Below are positions 1 to 10,025 of a stretch of 64,000 nucleotides of DNA, one piece after another. Origin of the DNA: CAISIP01 sp038326025 (GTDB lineage: Bacteria; Pseudomonadota; Gammaproteobacteria; Burkholderiales; Burkholderiaceae_C); NCBI GenBank assembly GCA_038326025.1, contig JBBQJP010000007.1, positions 1-64,000 on the forward strand, in the 5' to 3' direction. A model generated the notes under the pieces. It made no database searches. It worked only from the letters and a program-made list of their open reading frames with translations, and was not told the DNA's origin. The translations under genes were made by a program, and so were the position numbers. Numbering within the stretch: the stretch's first letter is position 1; each line of letters starts with the position of its first letter.

Positions 1-17
1 AAGATATCCTCGTCCAT
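1..17 (-). CDS. 5' end of an unidentified leftward gene (partial)
   Basis: Only the first five codons (M-D-E-D-I) lie in the window. The start is supported by a perfect Shine-Dalgarno AAAGGAGG (positions 24-31 read leftward) six bases before the ATG at 15-17. The gene is divergent from serS, so positions 18-149 must hold both promoters. Five residues cannot identify the product. Confidence 0.6.
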
Positions 18-149
18 GGTCGGCCTCCTTTGGTTGATGACGGTTCGTTCTCAGCATGTAGCTCGGCAAGCTTTTGCGCGCAACCTACGATGATGGAGAC
101 CGACCGCCGCCTGTCAAGTTTTGGCGACCATGATGTCTAGAATGGCGGC

Positions 150-1466
<1,317 letters not shown>

Positions 1467-1472
1467 CGCGGC

Positions 1473-2309
1473 TCAGCCTGCGCCCTTGCCGATGCAGCGC
1501 AGCTTGCGGATCTGCGCCACCACCGAATGAGGTTCGGTCCACAGAAAGAAGTGGTCCTTGCCCGGCATCCGGTTGACCTCAAGCCAGTCGGGTGGAGCAC
1601 GTTGTGCCAGATAGTCAGCGGTACGCGGGTCGACCAACGGATCCTGATCCCCCTGCATGGCGATGATCGGGCGTTGCAAGCCAGGCAAAGCAGCGTCGAG
1701 TTTCTCCAGTTCGGCCTGCAACACCATCATTTCCTGATTGGAGCGGTGCATGGCCGGTGACAACACCTGGCGCGCCAGCCAGTTGTCGGCCAGATGGTTG
1801 TACCAGCGCGGTGCCTCAAGGGCTGGCGCCATCGATCCGGCCAGCATCACGGCGCCACAGACCTTGTCCGGATGGTCCAGCGCCATCCAGGCGACCAGCG
1901 GGCCACCCAGCGAATGTCCGACCAGCACCGCGGGCGGGCCGGGTGGAATCAATTCGGCCATCAGCGCTGCCTGACGCCGCAAGTCCGGCAAAACAGGGGC
2001 CGCTGTCGATCCCCCGAAGCCCGGTCTGTCCATTGCAATACGGGGGCCGAATTCGTCGAGCGCCGGATCCTTGAGGTATTGCGCCCAGGATGTCCAGGAA
2101 CCAGGCGAGCCGTGCACGAACAGAATCGGTGTGGAGCCGGTCCCCTGGGTGCGCGCCACGGCCAGTTGCAAGCCGCCCAGTCGCATCATGGTCAGCTCCG
2201 GCCGCACGCCAGGCGTCGGAAACAACTCGTCGACCGAGCCGTGCGGCCAGGGCGGGCGGGTACAGGCGGCCAGTTGCAGCAAAGTCGTCAAGATGAGGAT
2301 CCAGCGCAT
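1473..2309 (-). CDS. alpha/beta-fold hydrolase, predicted lipoprotein
   Basis: Serine hydrolase of unknown substrate, 278 residues from the ATG at 2309. That start gives a signal peptide with a lipobox ending LAAC (Cys16), so the enzyme is probably anchored to a membrane facing the periplasm. The frame stays open upstream, but the extension has no signal and is Pro/Ala-rich noise. Visible motifs are HGSPGSW (oxyanion region), GHSLGG (nucleophile serine elbow) and a C-terminal KDHFFLW that supplies the catalytic histidine. It converges with serS. Esterase, lipase and haloperoxidase-like activities are all possible. Confidence 0.85.
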   Translation of the reverse strand: MRWILILTTLLQLAACTRPPWPHGSVDELFPTPGVRPELTMMRLGGLQLAVARTQGTGSTPILFVHGSPGSWTSWAQYLKDPALDEFGPRIAMDRPGFGGSTAAPVLPDLRRQAALMAELIPPGPPAVLVGHSLGGPLVAWMALDHPDKVCGAVMLAGSMAPALEAPRWYNHLADNWLARQVLSPAMHRSNQEMMVLQAELEKLDAALPGLQRPIIAMQGDQDPLVDPRTADYLAQRAPPDWLEVNRMPGKDHFFLWTEPHSVVAQIRKLRCIGKGAG

Positions 2310-2483
2310 GGGGATGGGGTGACGGGCGGGGGAGGCAGCATCGAGGAGGTTGTCATCGGTACAAGGGGCCAGGCAGGCATGGCATGGGCCCAGTGACGCC
2401 TGGGCTGCGATGGGCAAATTGTAGGCAGGCTGCGAAAACGCTGCCGGCGTATGCCAGCGTGCCGAGGTGGGCAACAGGGACTA

Positions 2484-2512
2484 TTGACGCCCGGTCCCGG
2501 GCGCGTTACGGT
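2484..2512 (+). promoter_or_regulatory. candidate sigma-70 promoter with embedded palindrome
   Basis: TTGACG (2484-2489) and TACGGT (2507-2512) are separated by exactly 17 bases, and the next gene starts at 2558. Overlapping the -35 end and the spacer is a palindrome with arms CGCCCGG / CCGGGCG around TC (2488-2503). A protein bound there would block RNA polymerase. The motifs are seen directly; promoter activity is inferred. Confidence 0.45.
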
Positions 2513-2557
2513 GACTCTCCATGCCGCGGGGAAGCGGTCACACGTCGGGAGCGGGCG

Positions 2558-5449
2558 ATGGCAGAACAACTGTGGGTGCGGGGAGATCGTGGCGCGCAGG
2601 TTCGGCGCTTGCGCAAGGAACTGGCGCAACAGCTGGGCCATGACGCGCGCGAGTTCACGGGTCTGGCACGAGGTGATGTGATCGACGCCGGCGTCGAGGC
2701 GGCCGCGCGGCGCTGGCAGGCAGGTGTCGGACTGATTGCCGACGGCGTGGTGGGCCCGCGCTGTCAAAGTGTGCTGGGTTTGCGCAAACTGCTGCCAACG
2801 GAGGTGGCGCTCGATCCGGACCTTGTACAGCGACTTTTCCCTGCAACCAAGCCGGCCAACATCAAACGCTACCTGCCCTACCTGGCTGCGGCACTTGCGA
2901 GTTACGGCCTGCGCGACCGCACCATGATCTGCGCTGCGCTCGGTACGATCCGTGCCGAGAGCGAGGGTTTTCTGCCGATTGCCGAGATGCAGTCCCAGCT
3001 CAACACCCGTGCCGGCCAGGCGCCATTTGGCATCTACGACCGGCGGCGCGATCTGGGCAATAACCAGCCCGGCGATGGCGCGCGATTCAGGGGCCGTGGA
3101 TTTGTGCAACTGACCGGGCGCGCCAATTACCTGCGTTATGGCCTGGCCCTGGGTGTGGACCTGATCGACCGTCCTGATCTGGCCAATGCGCCAGAGGTCG
3201 CGGCATCACTGCTGGCGCGCTACCTGGCTGACCAGGCCGATGCCCTGCGCGCGGCCTTGCTGGCGGGCCAGTTTGTTTTGGCGCGCAAGATGGTCAATGG
3301 CGCGACCCATGGCCTGGAACGCTTCCGCGACGTGTTCGTTCGTGCGGACGAGGTTTGGCCGGAACCGAACCTGGCAGCGCTGGCGCAGGCAGCGCCACGG
3401 CGCGCGGGCACACGGCGCAGCATGGCGGCCAGCGCAACGAGCACGGCGATCCCGGTGAGCGCCCGCAAACTCGATGTGAGCAAGGACCCGGTCGACCTGC
3501 GCGACCGGGAATACACGCCGGCGCCGCGCGGTTTGCTTGACCGGTTTCCACTGGACACCGATGTGCGCCAGTTTCTGCCCACCTACGGCCGGGCCGGCCT
3601 GATCCTCGATCAGGGTCAGGAGGGCGCCTGCACGGGATTCGGGCTGGCCTGCGTTGTGAACTACCTGCGTTGGCGCAAATCCGATCTGCCCGCGCGCATG
3701 GAGTCGGTCAGCCCGCGCATGTTGTACAACTTTGCGCGCCGTTATGACGAATACGCGGGCGAGGACTATGAAGGTTCGAGTTGCCGCGGCGCACTCAAGG
3801 GCTGGTTCAACCATGGTGTATGCCTGGAAGTCGACTGGCCTTACGCGGGCGCTTCGACCCTGCCGCGTTACGGTTATGCGCAACGCGCCAGGGCCACGCC
3901 GGTAGGTGTGTATTACCGCGTGGATCGCAAGTCGATCACCGACATGCAGGCTGCGATCCAGGAGGTGGGTGCGGTGTATGCGTCGGCCTACACCCATGAG
4001 GGATGGAGCCAGTTGCCGATGCGCAGTCGGGCACCGACCGGGCATGCCAACATTGCCGAGATTCCGTTTGACGGTCGACCCTCCGAAATCGGTGGGCACG
4101 CGTTCGCGCTGGTGGGGTTCAATGGAAACGGGTTCGTGATTCAGAATTCCTGGGGCAAAGCTTGGGGTTCCGGCGGCTTTGCCTTGTTGACCTATGCCGA
4201 CTGGCTGGCCAACGCCATGGATGCCTGGGTGGTCGCCATGGGCGTACCCGGCGTGGTGGCGGGCCGTGTGGGCACGCAGGGTGGGGCGGCCGCAGGCAGC
4301 AAGGCAGGCCGGGCTGGCGGGCAAATCGGATGGTGGAGCCGTGAGCTGGCGTATCAGCACAGCGTGGTGCTGGGCAACGACGGACGCGTGAAACGGTATC
4401 TGACCGAAGATGAGCTCAGCCGCACCTTGCTGCACCAGGCTGCCGGCCTGCCCGATCAGTGGTTCCGCACCCAGGCGCCAAGCGGCCCGCGACGCCTGGT
4501 GATTTACGCACACGGAGGACTCAACAGAGAAGACGCTGCGATCGAACGCGCCCGTGCCATGGGCCGGCACTATCTCGGCAACGGCTGTTATCCGCTGTTT
4601 CTGGTCTGGAAGACCGGACTGATGGAGTCGCTGGGTCACATCATCAGCGACGCCTTTGGCCAGCAAAAGACGCTGGCGGGCGGTGTGGCCGAATGGATGT
4701 CCGAGCGCTGCGATCTGCTGATCGAGAAGTCTATCGGGCGACCCATGGCGCGACCGATCTGGAGCGAAATGAAGGAGAACGCGGAACTGGCCTTTGGCAC
4801 CGGACGCGGTGGCGACCTGCTGATCACGGCATTGCAGAAGCTCTGCGACACCTGGGGCGATGAATTCGAATTGCATCTGGTCGGCCATTCCGCTGGCGCC
4901 ATCATCCTGGGTCATTTGCTCAGCGCCCTGGCCGCGCGGGGTCTGAGCGGGCGTGTGCGCAGCATGCATCTGCATGCGCCGGCGTGTACGGTGCAATTCG
5001 CCAACCTGCATTACGCGCCGCAGGCGGATTTGATGAAGCGCCTGTACATGCGCATCCTGTCTGACCGGGTCGAACGCAATGACACCGTGGCGGCGATCTA
5101 CCGTAAATCGCTGTTGTATCTGGTCTCCAATGCGCTGGAAATCGACTTGCGTACACCGATCCTGGGCCTGGCGAACGCGTTCAACCCGGACTACAAGGGC
5201 TGGGATGGCACGTCCAGTGCGGGCGAAAGCCTGCGCGCCTGGCAGCAGGCCGTTGCTGCGGCCGGTCTGCTCAACGATGGGCGCTTGCGCGTGATGGACC
5301 ACGACAAAGTGCTGGCGGCCCTGCCAGATCGTCGCATCCAGGCCACGCATGGCAGCTTCGACAACGATATTGCCACGATGCGCGAGACCTTGCTGCATAT
5401 CATCGGGTCTGAACCTCAGCGGGTGGTGGACGACCTGCGCGGCTTCTAG
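2558..5449 (+). CDS. multi-enzyme protein: PG-binding + GH19/lysozyme-like + C1 papain-like protease + alpha/beta hydrolase
   Basis: A 963-residue protein joining four modules. Residues ~1-80 resemble a peptidoglycan-binding domain (RGDRGAQVRRLRKEL, then ADGVVGP). Residues ~90-270 resemble a GH19 chitinase/lysozyme, with a likely catalytic Glu135 in RAESEGF and a FRGRGFVQLTGRANY motif. Residues ~305-565 are a papain-like peptidase: Cys358 in QEGACTGFG, His514 in GGHAFALVGF, Asn530 in QNSWG. Residues ~640-963 are a serine hydrolase with AHGG and nucleophile Ser778 in GHSAG. No signal peptide or transmembrane segment is visible. The ATG at 2558 has GGGAG six bases upstream. Two small genes follow. 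A cell-wall-targeting effector or a defence enzyme are possible roles, both inferred. Confidence 0.85.
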   Translation: MAEQLWVRGDRGAQVRRLRKELAQQLGHDAREFTGLARGDVIDAGVEAAARRWQAGVGLIADGVVGPRCQSVLGLRKLLPTEVALDPDLVQRLFPATKPANIKRYLPYLAAALASYGLRDRTMICAALGTIRAESEGFLPIAEMQSQLNTRAGQAPFGIYDRRRDLGNNQPGDGARFRGRGFVQLTGRANYLRYGLALGVDLIDRPDLANAPEVAASLLARYLADQADALRAALLAGQFVLARKMVNGATHGLERFRDVFVRADEVWPEPNLAALAQAAPRRAGTRRSMAASATSTAIPVSARKLDVSKDPVDLRDREYTPAPRGLLDRFPLDTDVRQFLPTYGRAGLILDQGQEGACTGFGLACVVNYLRWRKSDLPARMESVSPRMLYNFARRYDEYAGEDYEGSSCRGALKGWFNHGVCLEVDWPYAGASTLPRYGYAQRARATPVGVYYRVDRKSITDMQAAIQEVGAVYASAYTHEGWSQLPMRSRAPTGHANIAEIPFDGRPSEIGGHAFALVGFNGNGFVIQNSWGKAWGSGGFALLTYADWLANAMDAWVVAMGVPGVVAGRVGTQGGAAAGSKAGRAGGQIGWWSRELAYQHSVVLGNDGRVKRYLTEDELSRTLLHQAAGLPDQWFRTQAPSGPRRLVIYAHGGLNREDAAIERARAMGRHYLGNGCYPLFLVWKTGLMESLGHIISDAFGQQKTLAGGVAEWMSERCDLLIEKSIGRPMARPIWSEMKENAELAFGTGRGGDLLITALQKLCDTWGDEFELHLVGHSAGAIILGHLLSALAARGLSGRVRSMHLHAPACTVQFANLHYAPQADLMKRLYMRILSDRVERNDTVAAIYRKSLLYLVSNALEIDLRTPILGLANAFNPDYKGWDGTSSAGESLRAWQQAVAAAGLLNDGRLRVMDHDKVLAALPDRRIQATHGSFDNDIATMRETLLHIIGSEPQRVVDDLRGF

Positions 5450-5587
5450 TGACCTGTGCCGCTGCGGCGATGCGCGCGATTGTGCCGTGATATTCCCGGC
5501 CTGATGACGTGTAAACGCCGTCCTGCAGGTCGCTTCGACCCTGTCGTCCTGTCCCCGCCAGATTGACGCCAAGGAGAATTGCACGAT

Positions 5588-5926
5588 ATGGAAAAGACGC
5601 ACGACCGTTCGATGAACCTGGAAGAGTATGCGCGCCAGGTCGGGCAGGAGAAGGCGAAACGCGTGGCGGTGGCGCGCGACCTGTTCCTGTTGTCGATATT
5701 GTTTCTGGTGGCCAGCGGTGCCGCCTACTATTACAGTTTCGAGATCGTCTCGGGCGGACTTTTCGTGTTGTTCCTGATTGTCCAGATGGTGGCGTCCGAG
5801 ACCCGCCTTGAAGTCGCGATGCTCGATGCCAATCGTGCGTTGGCGCAACTGGTGCATCAGCAGTCGCGTGACATCGCGCAGTTGCGCCAGGAGTTGCAGC
5901 AGGAACAGTATGTGCGCACACAGTAA
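5588..5926 (+). CDS. small two-helix membrane protein, unknown function
   Basis: A 112-residue protein that I do not recognise. Residues ~31-49 and ~52-70 are hydrophobic and could form a transmembrane hairpin. The C-terminal ~40 residues are Gln/Arg/Leu-rich and look like a coiled coil. The ATG at 5588 is chosen over an in-frame TTG at 5579 because AAGGAG (5571-5576) lies only two bases from the TTG. It sits 138 bases after the multi-enzyme gene and 24 bases before the next one, so the three may be one transcription unit. A partner or immunity role is conceivable but unproven. Confidence 0.75.
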   Translation: MEKTHDRSMNLEEYARQVGQEKAKRVAVARDLFLLSILFLVASGAAYYYSFEIVSGGLFVLFLIVQMVASETRLEVAMLDANRALAQLVHQQSRDIAQLRQELQQEQYVRTQ

Positions 5927-5950
5927 GGCGTGGCTGCGCAGGAGGTGAGC

Positions 5951-6550
5951 GTGAGCAAGTCAGCTTCGACAACAAGCCCGGTCGTGCCGGGGCAGTATCT
6001 GGTGTTCATCGAGCGTCTGGTCCAGGAGCAGTACCAGACGCTTACCGTGGCAGCTGATTCCGAGACCCAGGCCCAGGCCGACGCACTGGCGCAGTTCTTC
6101 TCGGGCTCCGTGGCCTATATGCGATCGGTGCAGGTCGAGGCGCCGAGCGTGCGGGTTCGGCCGTTGCGCGAAAAGCACCTGCGCAAGACGCTGGCCGGTT
6201 CGCACGACGCGGTGCTGGAGCCGCCATTGCATACATCGGCACGCTTCGAAGGTCCCGACGACGAACGGGTTGAGCCGACCAGCGCTTATCCGGGAACCGA
6301 TCCGACGCCGGTGAGCCGCGTGCAAGCCCGGTTGATGTGTCAGAACTTTGACGCCAGTGGGCATTCCAACCACAGCGGCCGTGGCTCGACCTTGTGGGTC
6401 ATCCTCGAACATTGCGCACAGACTGACATCGCCTACAACCTGCGCGCCATGCCCGGCGTCGGGTACTACATCGAACGTGCTAAATCAGCCGACGACGGGT
6501 TGGCGCTGCGTATGTCGGTGGCGACCGGATACGGCCCCATGCGCGGCTGA
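5951..6550 (+). CDS. hypothetical protein
   Basis: A 199-residue protein without a recognised domain. The GTG at 5951 is preferred because GGAGG (5941-5945) precedes it by five bases; an earlier GTG at 5930 has no ribosome site. The N-terminal part is Ser/Thr-rich, and the centre (~110-130) is rich in Pro and Asp. No signal peptide or membrane segment is visible. Near-conserved looking blocks such as ARLMCQNFD and STLWVILEHCA suggest a folded C-terminal half. Position suggests it works with the two genes upstream. Confidence 0.65.
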   Translation: MSKSASTTSPVVPGQYLVFIERLVQEQYQTLTVAADSETQAQADALAQFFSGSVAYMRSVQVEAPSVRVRPLREKHLRKTLAGSHDAVLEPPLHTSARFEGPDDERVEPTSAYPGTDPTPVSRVQARLMCQNFDASGHSNHSGRGSTLWVILEHCAQTDIAYNLRAMPGVGYYIERAKSADDGLALRMSVATGYGPMRG

Positions 6551-6651
6551 ATCTGAGCACCGGGGCGGGTCGGTCCGCCGGCGCTGGCGCTCCGTGAGGG
6601 CGGACGATCGGTCGATGCGACAATCTCACGCTCGATTCTCTCCAAGCCCCG

Positions 6652-7404
6652 ATGTCCCCCAAGATTCCAGAAATCTCCGTGGTCGTGCCTGTCCACAACG
6701 AATCCGGCAACGTCGTGGCCTTGCTCGACGAAATTGGCGCAGCTTTGAGCGGCGTCGCGGATTTCGAGGCGGTATTCGTCGACGATCTCAGCAGTGATGA
6801 CACCGCTGCCGTGTTGCAGGATTACGCCCGGGCCCATCCCTGGCTGGTGGTGGTGCGCCATCGCAACAACTGTGGCCAGAGCACGGCGGTGCGTACCGGC
6901 GTGTTGCAGGCCCAGGCGCTACTGGTGGCCACACTGGACGGCGACGGCCAGAATCACCCGGCCGACATTCCGGCTTTGCTTGCGCGCTGGCGCGAGCTGC
7001 ACCAGGCCCGGCCAGAGCAGGCGGTGCTGATCGCCGGATGGCGTGCCAAGCGGCTCGACACCTGGTTACGTCGGCTGTCGTCGCGGGTAGCCAACCGGGT
7101 GCGCAGCGTGATGCTGGGCGACGCCACACCCGATTCGGGCTGCGGCCTGAAACTGTTTGCGCGCCAGGATTTCCTCGCCTTGCCCTATTTTGATCATATG
7201 CACCGGTTTTTGCCCGCCCTGTTCCGGCGTTGTGGCGGTGTTGTCGAATCGGTGCCGGTACGCCATCGCGACCGCGCCCATGGCCAGTCGCACTATGGCA
7301 TCGGCAACCGCCTGTGGGTCGGCATCGTCGACATTCTGGGCGTGATGTGGCTGCAGCGCCGTGCGCGTGTGCCGCAAGTGGAACGGATCAATCTGAGGGA
7401 CTGA
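6652..7404 (+). CDS. family 2 glycosyltransferase (DPM1/ArnC-like)
   Basis: A 250-residue inverting glycosyltransferase of the dolichyl/polyprenyl-phosphate sugar transferase type. It probably loads a sugar onto undecaprenyl phosphate at the cytoplasmic face. The N-terminus shows VVPVHNESGNV, then DDLSSDDT and LDGDGQN, the nucleotide-sugar and metal-binding acidic motifs. It lacks the C-terminal transmembrane pair found in ArnC itself. It is followed after two bases by a LAB_N protein and then an ArnT-like transferase, so the three look translationally linked and likely modify lipid A or another glycolipid. Confidence 0.88.
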   Translation: MSPKIPEISVVVPVHNESGNVVALLDEIGAALSGVADFEAVFVDDLSSDDTAAVLQDYARAHPWLVVVRHRNNCGQSTAVRTGVLQAQALLVATLDGDGQNHPADIPALLARWRELHQARPEQAVLIAGWRAKRLDTWLRRLSSRVANRVRSVMLGDATPDSGCGLKLFARQDFLALPYFDHMHRFLPALFRRCGGVVESVPVRHRDRAHGQSHYGIGNRLWVGIVDILGVMWLQRRARVPQVERINLRD

Positions 7405-7406
7405 CA

Positions 7407-7694
7407 ATGGAAATCGACAAGACCTGGCTGGTTATCGGCCTGATCGGGCAGACGCTGTTCTCGGCGCGTTTTGTGGTGCAGTGGCTGTACAGCGAGAAAG
7501 TCAAGAAAAGCGTGATCCCGACCGCGTTCTGGTACTTCAGCGTAGGCGGCGGCGCCACCTTGCTGGCCTATGCGATCCACCGCCAGGATCCAGTATTCAT
7601 CATCGGCCAGGGTGCGGGGCTGTTCGTGTACTTTCGCAATCTGCAGTTCCTGTGGAGCAATAAGGGCGATAGCGGCGAGAAAGCTCCCAAGTGA
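7407..7694 (+). CDS. lipid-A-disaccharide synthase N-terminal domain (LAB_N) membrane protein
   Basis: A 95-residue protein with three predicted membrane helices. It matches the stand-alone LAB_N family by its motifs: IGLIGQTLFSARFVVQWL, then a conserved AFWYFSVGGG and a C-terminal GQGAGLFVYFRNL. Family members usually lie between an ArnC-like and an ArnT-like glycosyltransferase, as here, and are thought to assist polyprenyl-linked sugar transfer. Its stop overlaps the GTG start of the next gene by four bases. Confidence 0.88.
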   Translation: MEIDKTWLVIGLIGQTLFSARFVVQWLYSEKVKKSVIPTAFWYFSVGGGATLLAYAIHRQDPVFIIGQGAGLFVYFRNLQFLWSNKGDSGEKAPK

Positions 7695-9454
7695 GACCCT
7701 TTGCCCCACCCGCGTCGGCGTCGCCATCGGCTGACCCGGCGCTGGGTCGGCACCTGTTCTGGTGGTTGATGCTGGCGGCTTTGCTGGTACTGGGCGCCGG
7801 CATCGGCTTGCGTGATCCCTGGCCGTCGGACGAGCCACGTTTCACGCTGGTGGCCAAGCACATGATCGAGTCGGGCGACTGGTTGTTCCCGCACCGGGGT
7901 GCCGAGCTGTATTCCGACAAGCCGCCGATGCTGATGTGGCTGGAGGCGCTGACCTACAAGCTGGTGGGGAACTGGCGCGTCGCGTTTCTGCTGCCCTCGC
8001 TGCTTGCCGGCATGGTGACGCTGGTGCTGACCTGGGATCTGGGGCGCCGCCTGTGGAATCCCCGTGTCGGATTGTTCGCGGCCGCTGCCGTGCTGGTGTC
8101 GTTCCAGTTTGTCTATCAGGTCAAACGCGCGCAAATCGACCCGCTGGTCATGATGTGGATCACGCTGGCCAACTGGGGCCTGCTGATCCACCTGCTCAAG
8201 GGTCCGAACTGGCGCGCCTGGTGGCTGGGTTGTTTTGCAGCCGGACTGGGTGTCATCACCAAGGGCGTGGGCGTGCTGGCGCTGCTGATGCTGGTGCCGT
8301 TCATCTACGCACGGCTGCGGCGTTGGCAAGGTGTGAGCCAGACCTCGGGCGACGGCTTGCGCTGGGCCGGCGGCGCGCTGGCCTTCGTGCTGGCGATTGC
8401 CTTGTGGCTGGTGCCGATGTTATGGGTCGCCCATGCGCGGGACACAGCCGAATACGCGGCCTATGTCAACGACATCCTGTTGCGCCAGACCGCCAAGCGG
8501 TATGAAGGCTCGGTGGGTGGCCATGCCCAGCCGTTCTGGTATTACCTGCCGGTGCTGGTGTTGCATTTTTTCCCGCTGTCGCTGGCCTACCTGGGGGCCG
8601 GGAAATTCTGGCTGCGCGGGCTCAGGGAGGGTGATGCGCGACTGCTGCTGCTGCTGGGCTGGAGCCTGCTGGTGGTGTTTTTCTTCAGCCTGGCCGGCGG
8701 CAAGCGTGAGGTCTATCTGATGCCGGTGTTGCCGATGCTGGCGCTGGCACTGGCACCTACTTTGCAGCAGACCGTCTCGGCGCGCTGGTTGCGCGTGCTG
8801 GCCTGGCTGGCGGCGCTGGCAGCCGGTGCGCTGCTGCTCGGTGGCGGCATCTGGGCCATGCAGGGTCACTGGACCAGCATGCAGCAGCAATTGATCGAAC
8901 GCGGGCAGACCGACAACGGACGTTCACTGTGGTGGATGGGCATCAGCATGGGGGCGGTGTTCCTGCTCAGCGCCCTGGTCTGGCTCCCGCGCCGGGGTGT
9001 GCAGGCCTTGCTCACGGGCATGGCTGGGTTCTGGATCATCTGGGGCGTGTGGGCGTCCTTGCTGTTCAACGACACCAACTCGGCGGTCGGCGTGATGCGT
9101 CGCGCCGGCGAGATCGCGGGGCCGCAGGCGCAGATTGGCCTGGTTGCGTGGAAGGAGCAGAACCTGCTGATGGCCGACCGGCCCGTCACAACCTTCGGAT
9201 TCAAGCGGCGCTGGGAGGCCCAGTTCGCCGAAGCCGTCACATGGCAGGCACAGGCGCCCGGGCAGCGTTGGATCTTCGCTTTGCGTGAATCCGTCATTCC
9301 GTGTGTCGATCCGGCCAAGGCGCAGGAGGTGGGTTATGCCAATCGCCGCATGTGGGTGATATTCCAGGCCGATGCAGTCATTTCGGGATGCGTGCCGAAA
9401 CTGCCTCCAGGTGAGGAGCGCTGGGACAGCTCCTACGACTACGACGACAGCTGA
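7691..9454 (+). CDS. ArnT-like family 39 glycosyltransferase
   Basis: A 587-residue polytopic inner-membrane transferase of the PMT/ArnT superfamily. It uses a polyprenyl-phosphate sugar donor at the periplasmic face. The first periplasmic loop carries WPSDEPRFTLVAKHM and YSDKPPMLMWLEAL, the acidic and lysine motifs shared with ArnT. About a dozen hydrophobic segments follow, then a soluble C-terminal domain. The GTG start overlaps the stop of the LAB_N gene, indicating coupled translation. The acceptor is probably lipid A phosphate by analogy with ArnT and Bordetella glucosamine-transfer systems, but the sugar cannot be read from sequence. Confidence 0.88.
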   Translation: MRPFAPPASASPSADPALGRHLFWWLMLAALLVLGAGIGLRDPWPSDEPRFTLVAKHMIESGDWLFPHRGAELYSDKPPMLMWLEALTYKLVGNWRVAFLLPSLLAGMVTLVLTWDLGRRLWNPRVGLFAAAAVLVSFQFVYQVKRAQIDPLVMMWITLANWGLLIHLLKGPNWRAWWLGCFAAGLGVITKGVGVLALLMLVPFIYARLRRWQGVSQTSGDGLRWAGGALAFVLAIALWLVPMLWVAHARDTAEYAAYVNDILLRQTAKRYEGSVGGHAQPFWYYLPVLVLHFFPLSLAYLGAGKFWLRGLREGDARLLLLLGWSLLVVFFFSLAGGKREVYLMPVLPMLALALAPTLQQTVSARWLRVLAWLAALAAGALLLGGGIWAMQGHWTSMQQQLIERGQTDNGRSLWWMGISMGAVFLLSALVWLPRRGVQALLTGMAGFWIIWGVWASLLFNDTNSAVGVMRRAGEIAGPQAQIGLVAWKEQNLLMADRPVTTFGFKRRWEAQFAEAVTWQAQAPGQRWIFALRESVIPCVDPAKAQEVGYANRRMWVIFQADAVISGCVPKLPPGEERWDSSYDYDDS

Positions 9455-9480
9455 CGCGCTGACCAGCTGATGGCGCGCCT

Positions 9481-9738
9481 TTATCCGTTCGTCATCCAGG
9501 TTGGTGGCACCATCGTCAGCATGTGGATGGCCCAGGCGGCGAGCAGTACCAGCGCCGAGCAACCCAGCATGATCCAGAAACCGAAAGTTACCATGCGCCA
9601 GTGGTAATGCGCGCGGCTGCGCCAGGTGAAACGTACGCCGTCGGACTGGCATTCGTGGCAGATTAATTCGTTGTAACGATTCCGATGGCAGCCGGTACGC
9701 AGGCATGGCCGGTCGCAGGATGCGCAGGTCAAAGTCAT
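9481..9738 (-). CDS. small zinc-finger membrane protein
   Basis: An 85-residue protein from the ATG at 9738, with a GAAAGG-type ribosome site upstream. The N-terminal half holds C5-x2-C8, C12, C17-H18 and C27-x2-C30, consistent with one or two zinc sites. Residues ~48-72 form one hydrophobic helix. The likely topology is a cytoplasmic zinc ribbon anchored in the inner membrane. I do not recognise the family. It converges with the ArnT-like gene. An upstream in-frame extension exists but has no ribosome site. Confidence 0.75.
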   Translation of the reverse strand: MTLTCASCDRPCLRTGCHRNRYNELICHECQSDGVRFTWRSRAHYHWRMVTFGFWIMLGCSALVLLAAWAIHMLTMVPPTWMTNG

Positions 9739-10025
9739 GCATCGCCTTTCCAAGAGCGTCAGAGCAAATGGCAGAGTGACAGATGCGACCCTCACGACGC
9801 ACGCACTCGCTTACATGACCGTTGTCAACCGCAGGACGACCACGATCCATGTCGATATTCTGGTGGATATTCGGCGGATTGTGCGAATTTTCCCGACGGG
9901 TAGTAAAGAACGATGTCGGATGCGCGGCGGGCCGTGGCAACGTCCGGGTGCCGCAAAATAGGCCAGTACAGGGCGTGTATTTTCGCGCCCGACCAAATGC
10001 AGAACCGACAACAGGAACACAGAAA
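9739..10025 (+). other. intergenic region between divergent genes
   Basis: It separates the leftward zinc-finger gene from the rightward hydrolase gene and must carry both promoters. An in-frame extension of the downstream gene runs through it, but the residues are Arg-rich noise and do not match that family. A slightly AT-rich stretch around 9848-9905 is the best promoter candidate. I see no clear -35/-10 pair. Confidence 0.5.

Noticed and set aside
3206..5857. Very long leftward open frame opposite the multi-enzyme gene
   Set aside because: It is His/Gln/Arg-rich with no domain, signal or ribosome site, and it mirrors the GC-rich third positions of the true gene, which has intact catalytic motifs.
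9822..10025. N-terminal extension of the 3-hydroxyisobutyryl-CoA hydrolase-like protein
   Set aside because: The added residues are unlike the family and the ATG at 10026 begins exactly where crotonase homology begins.
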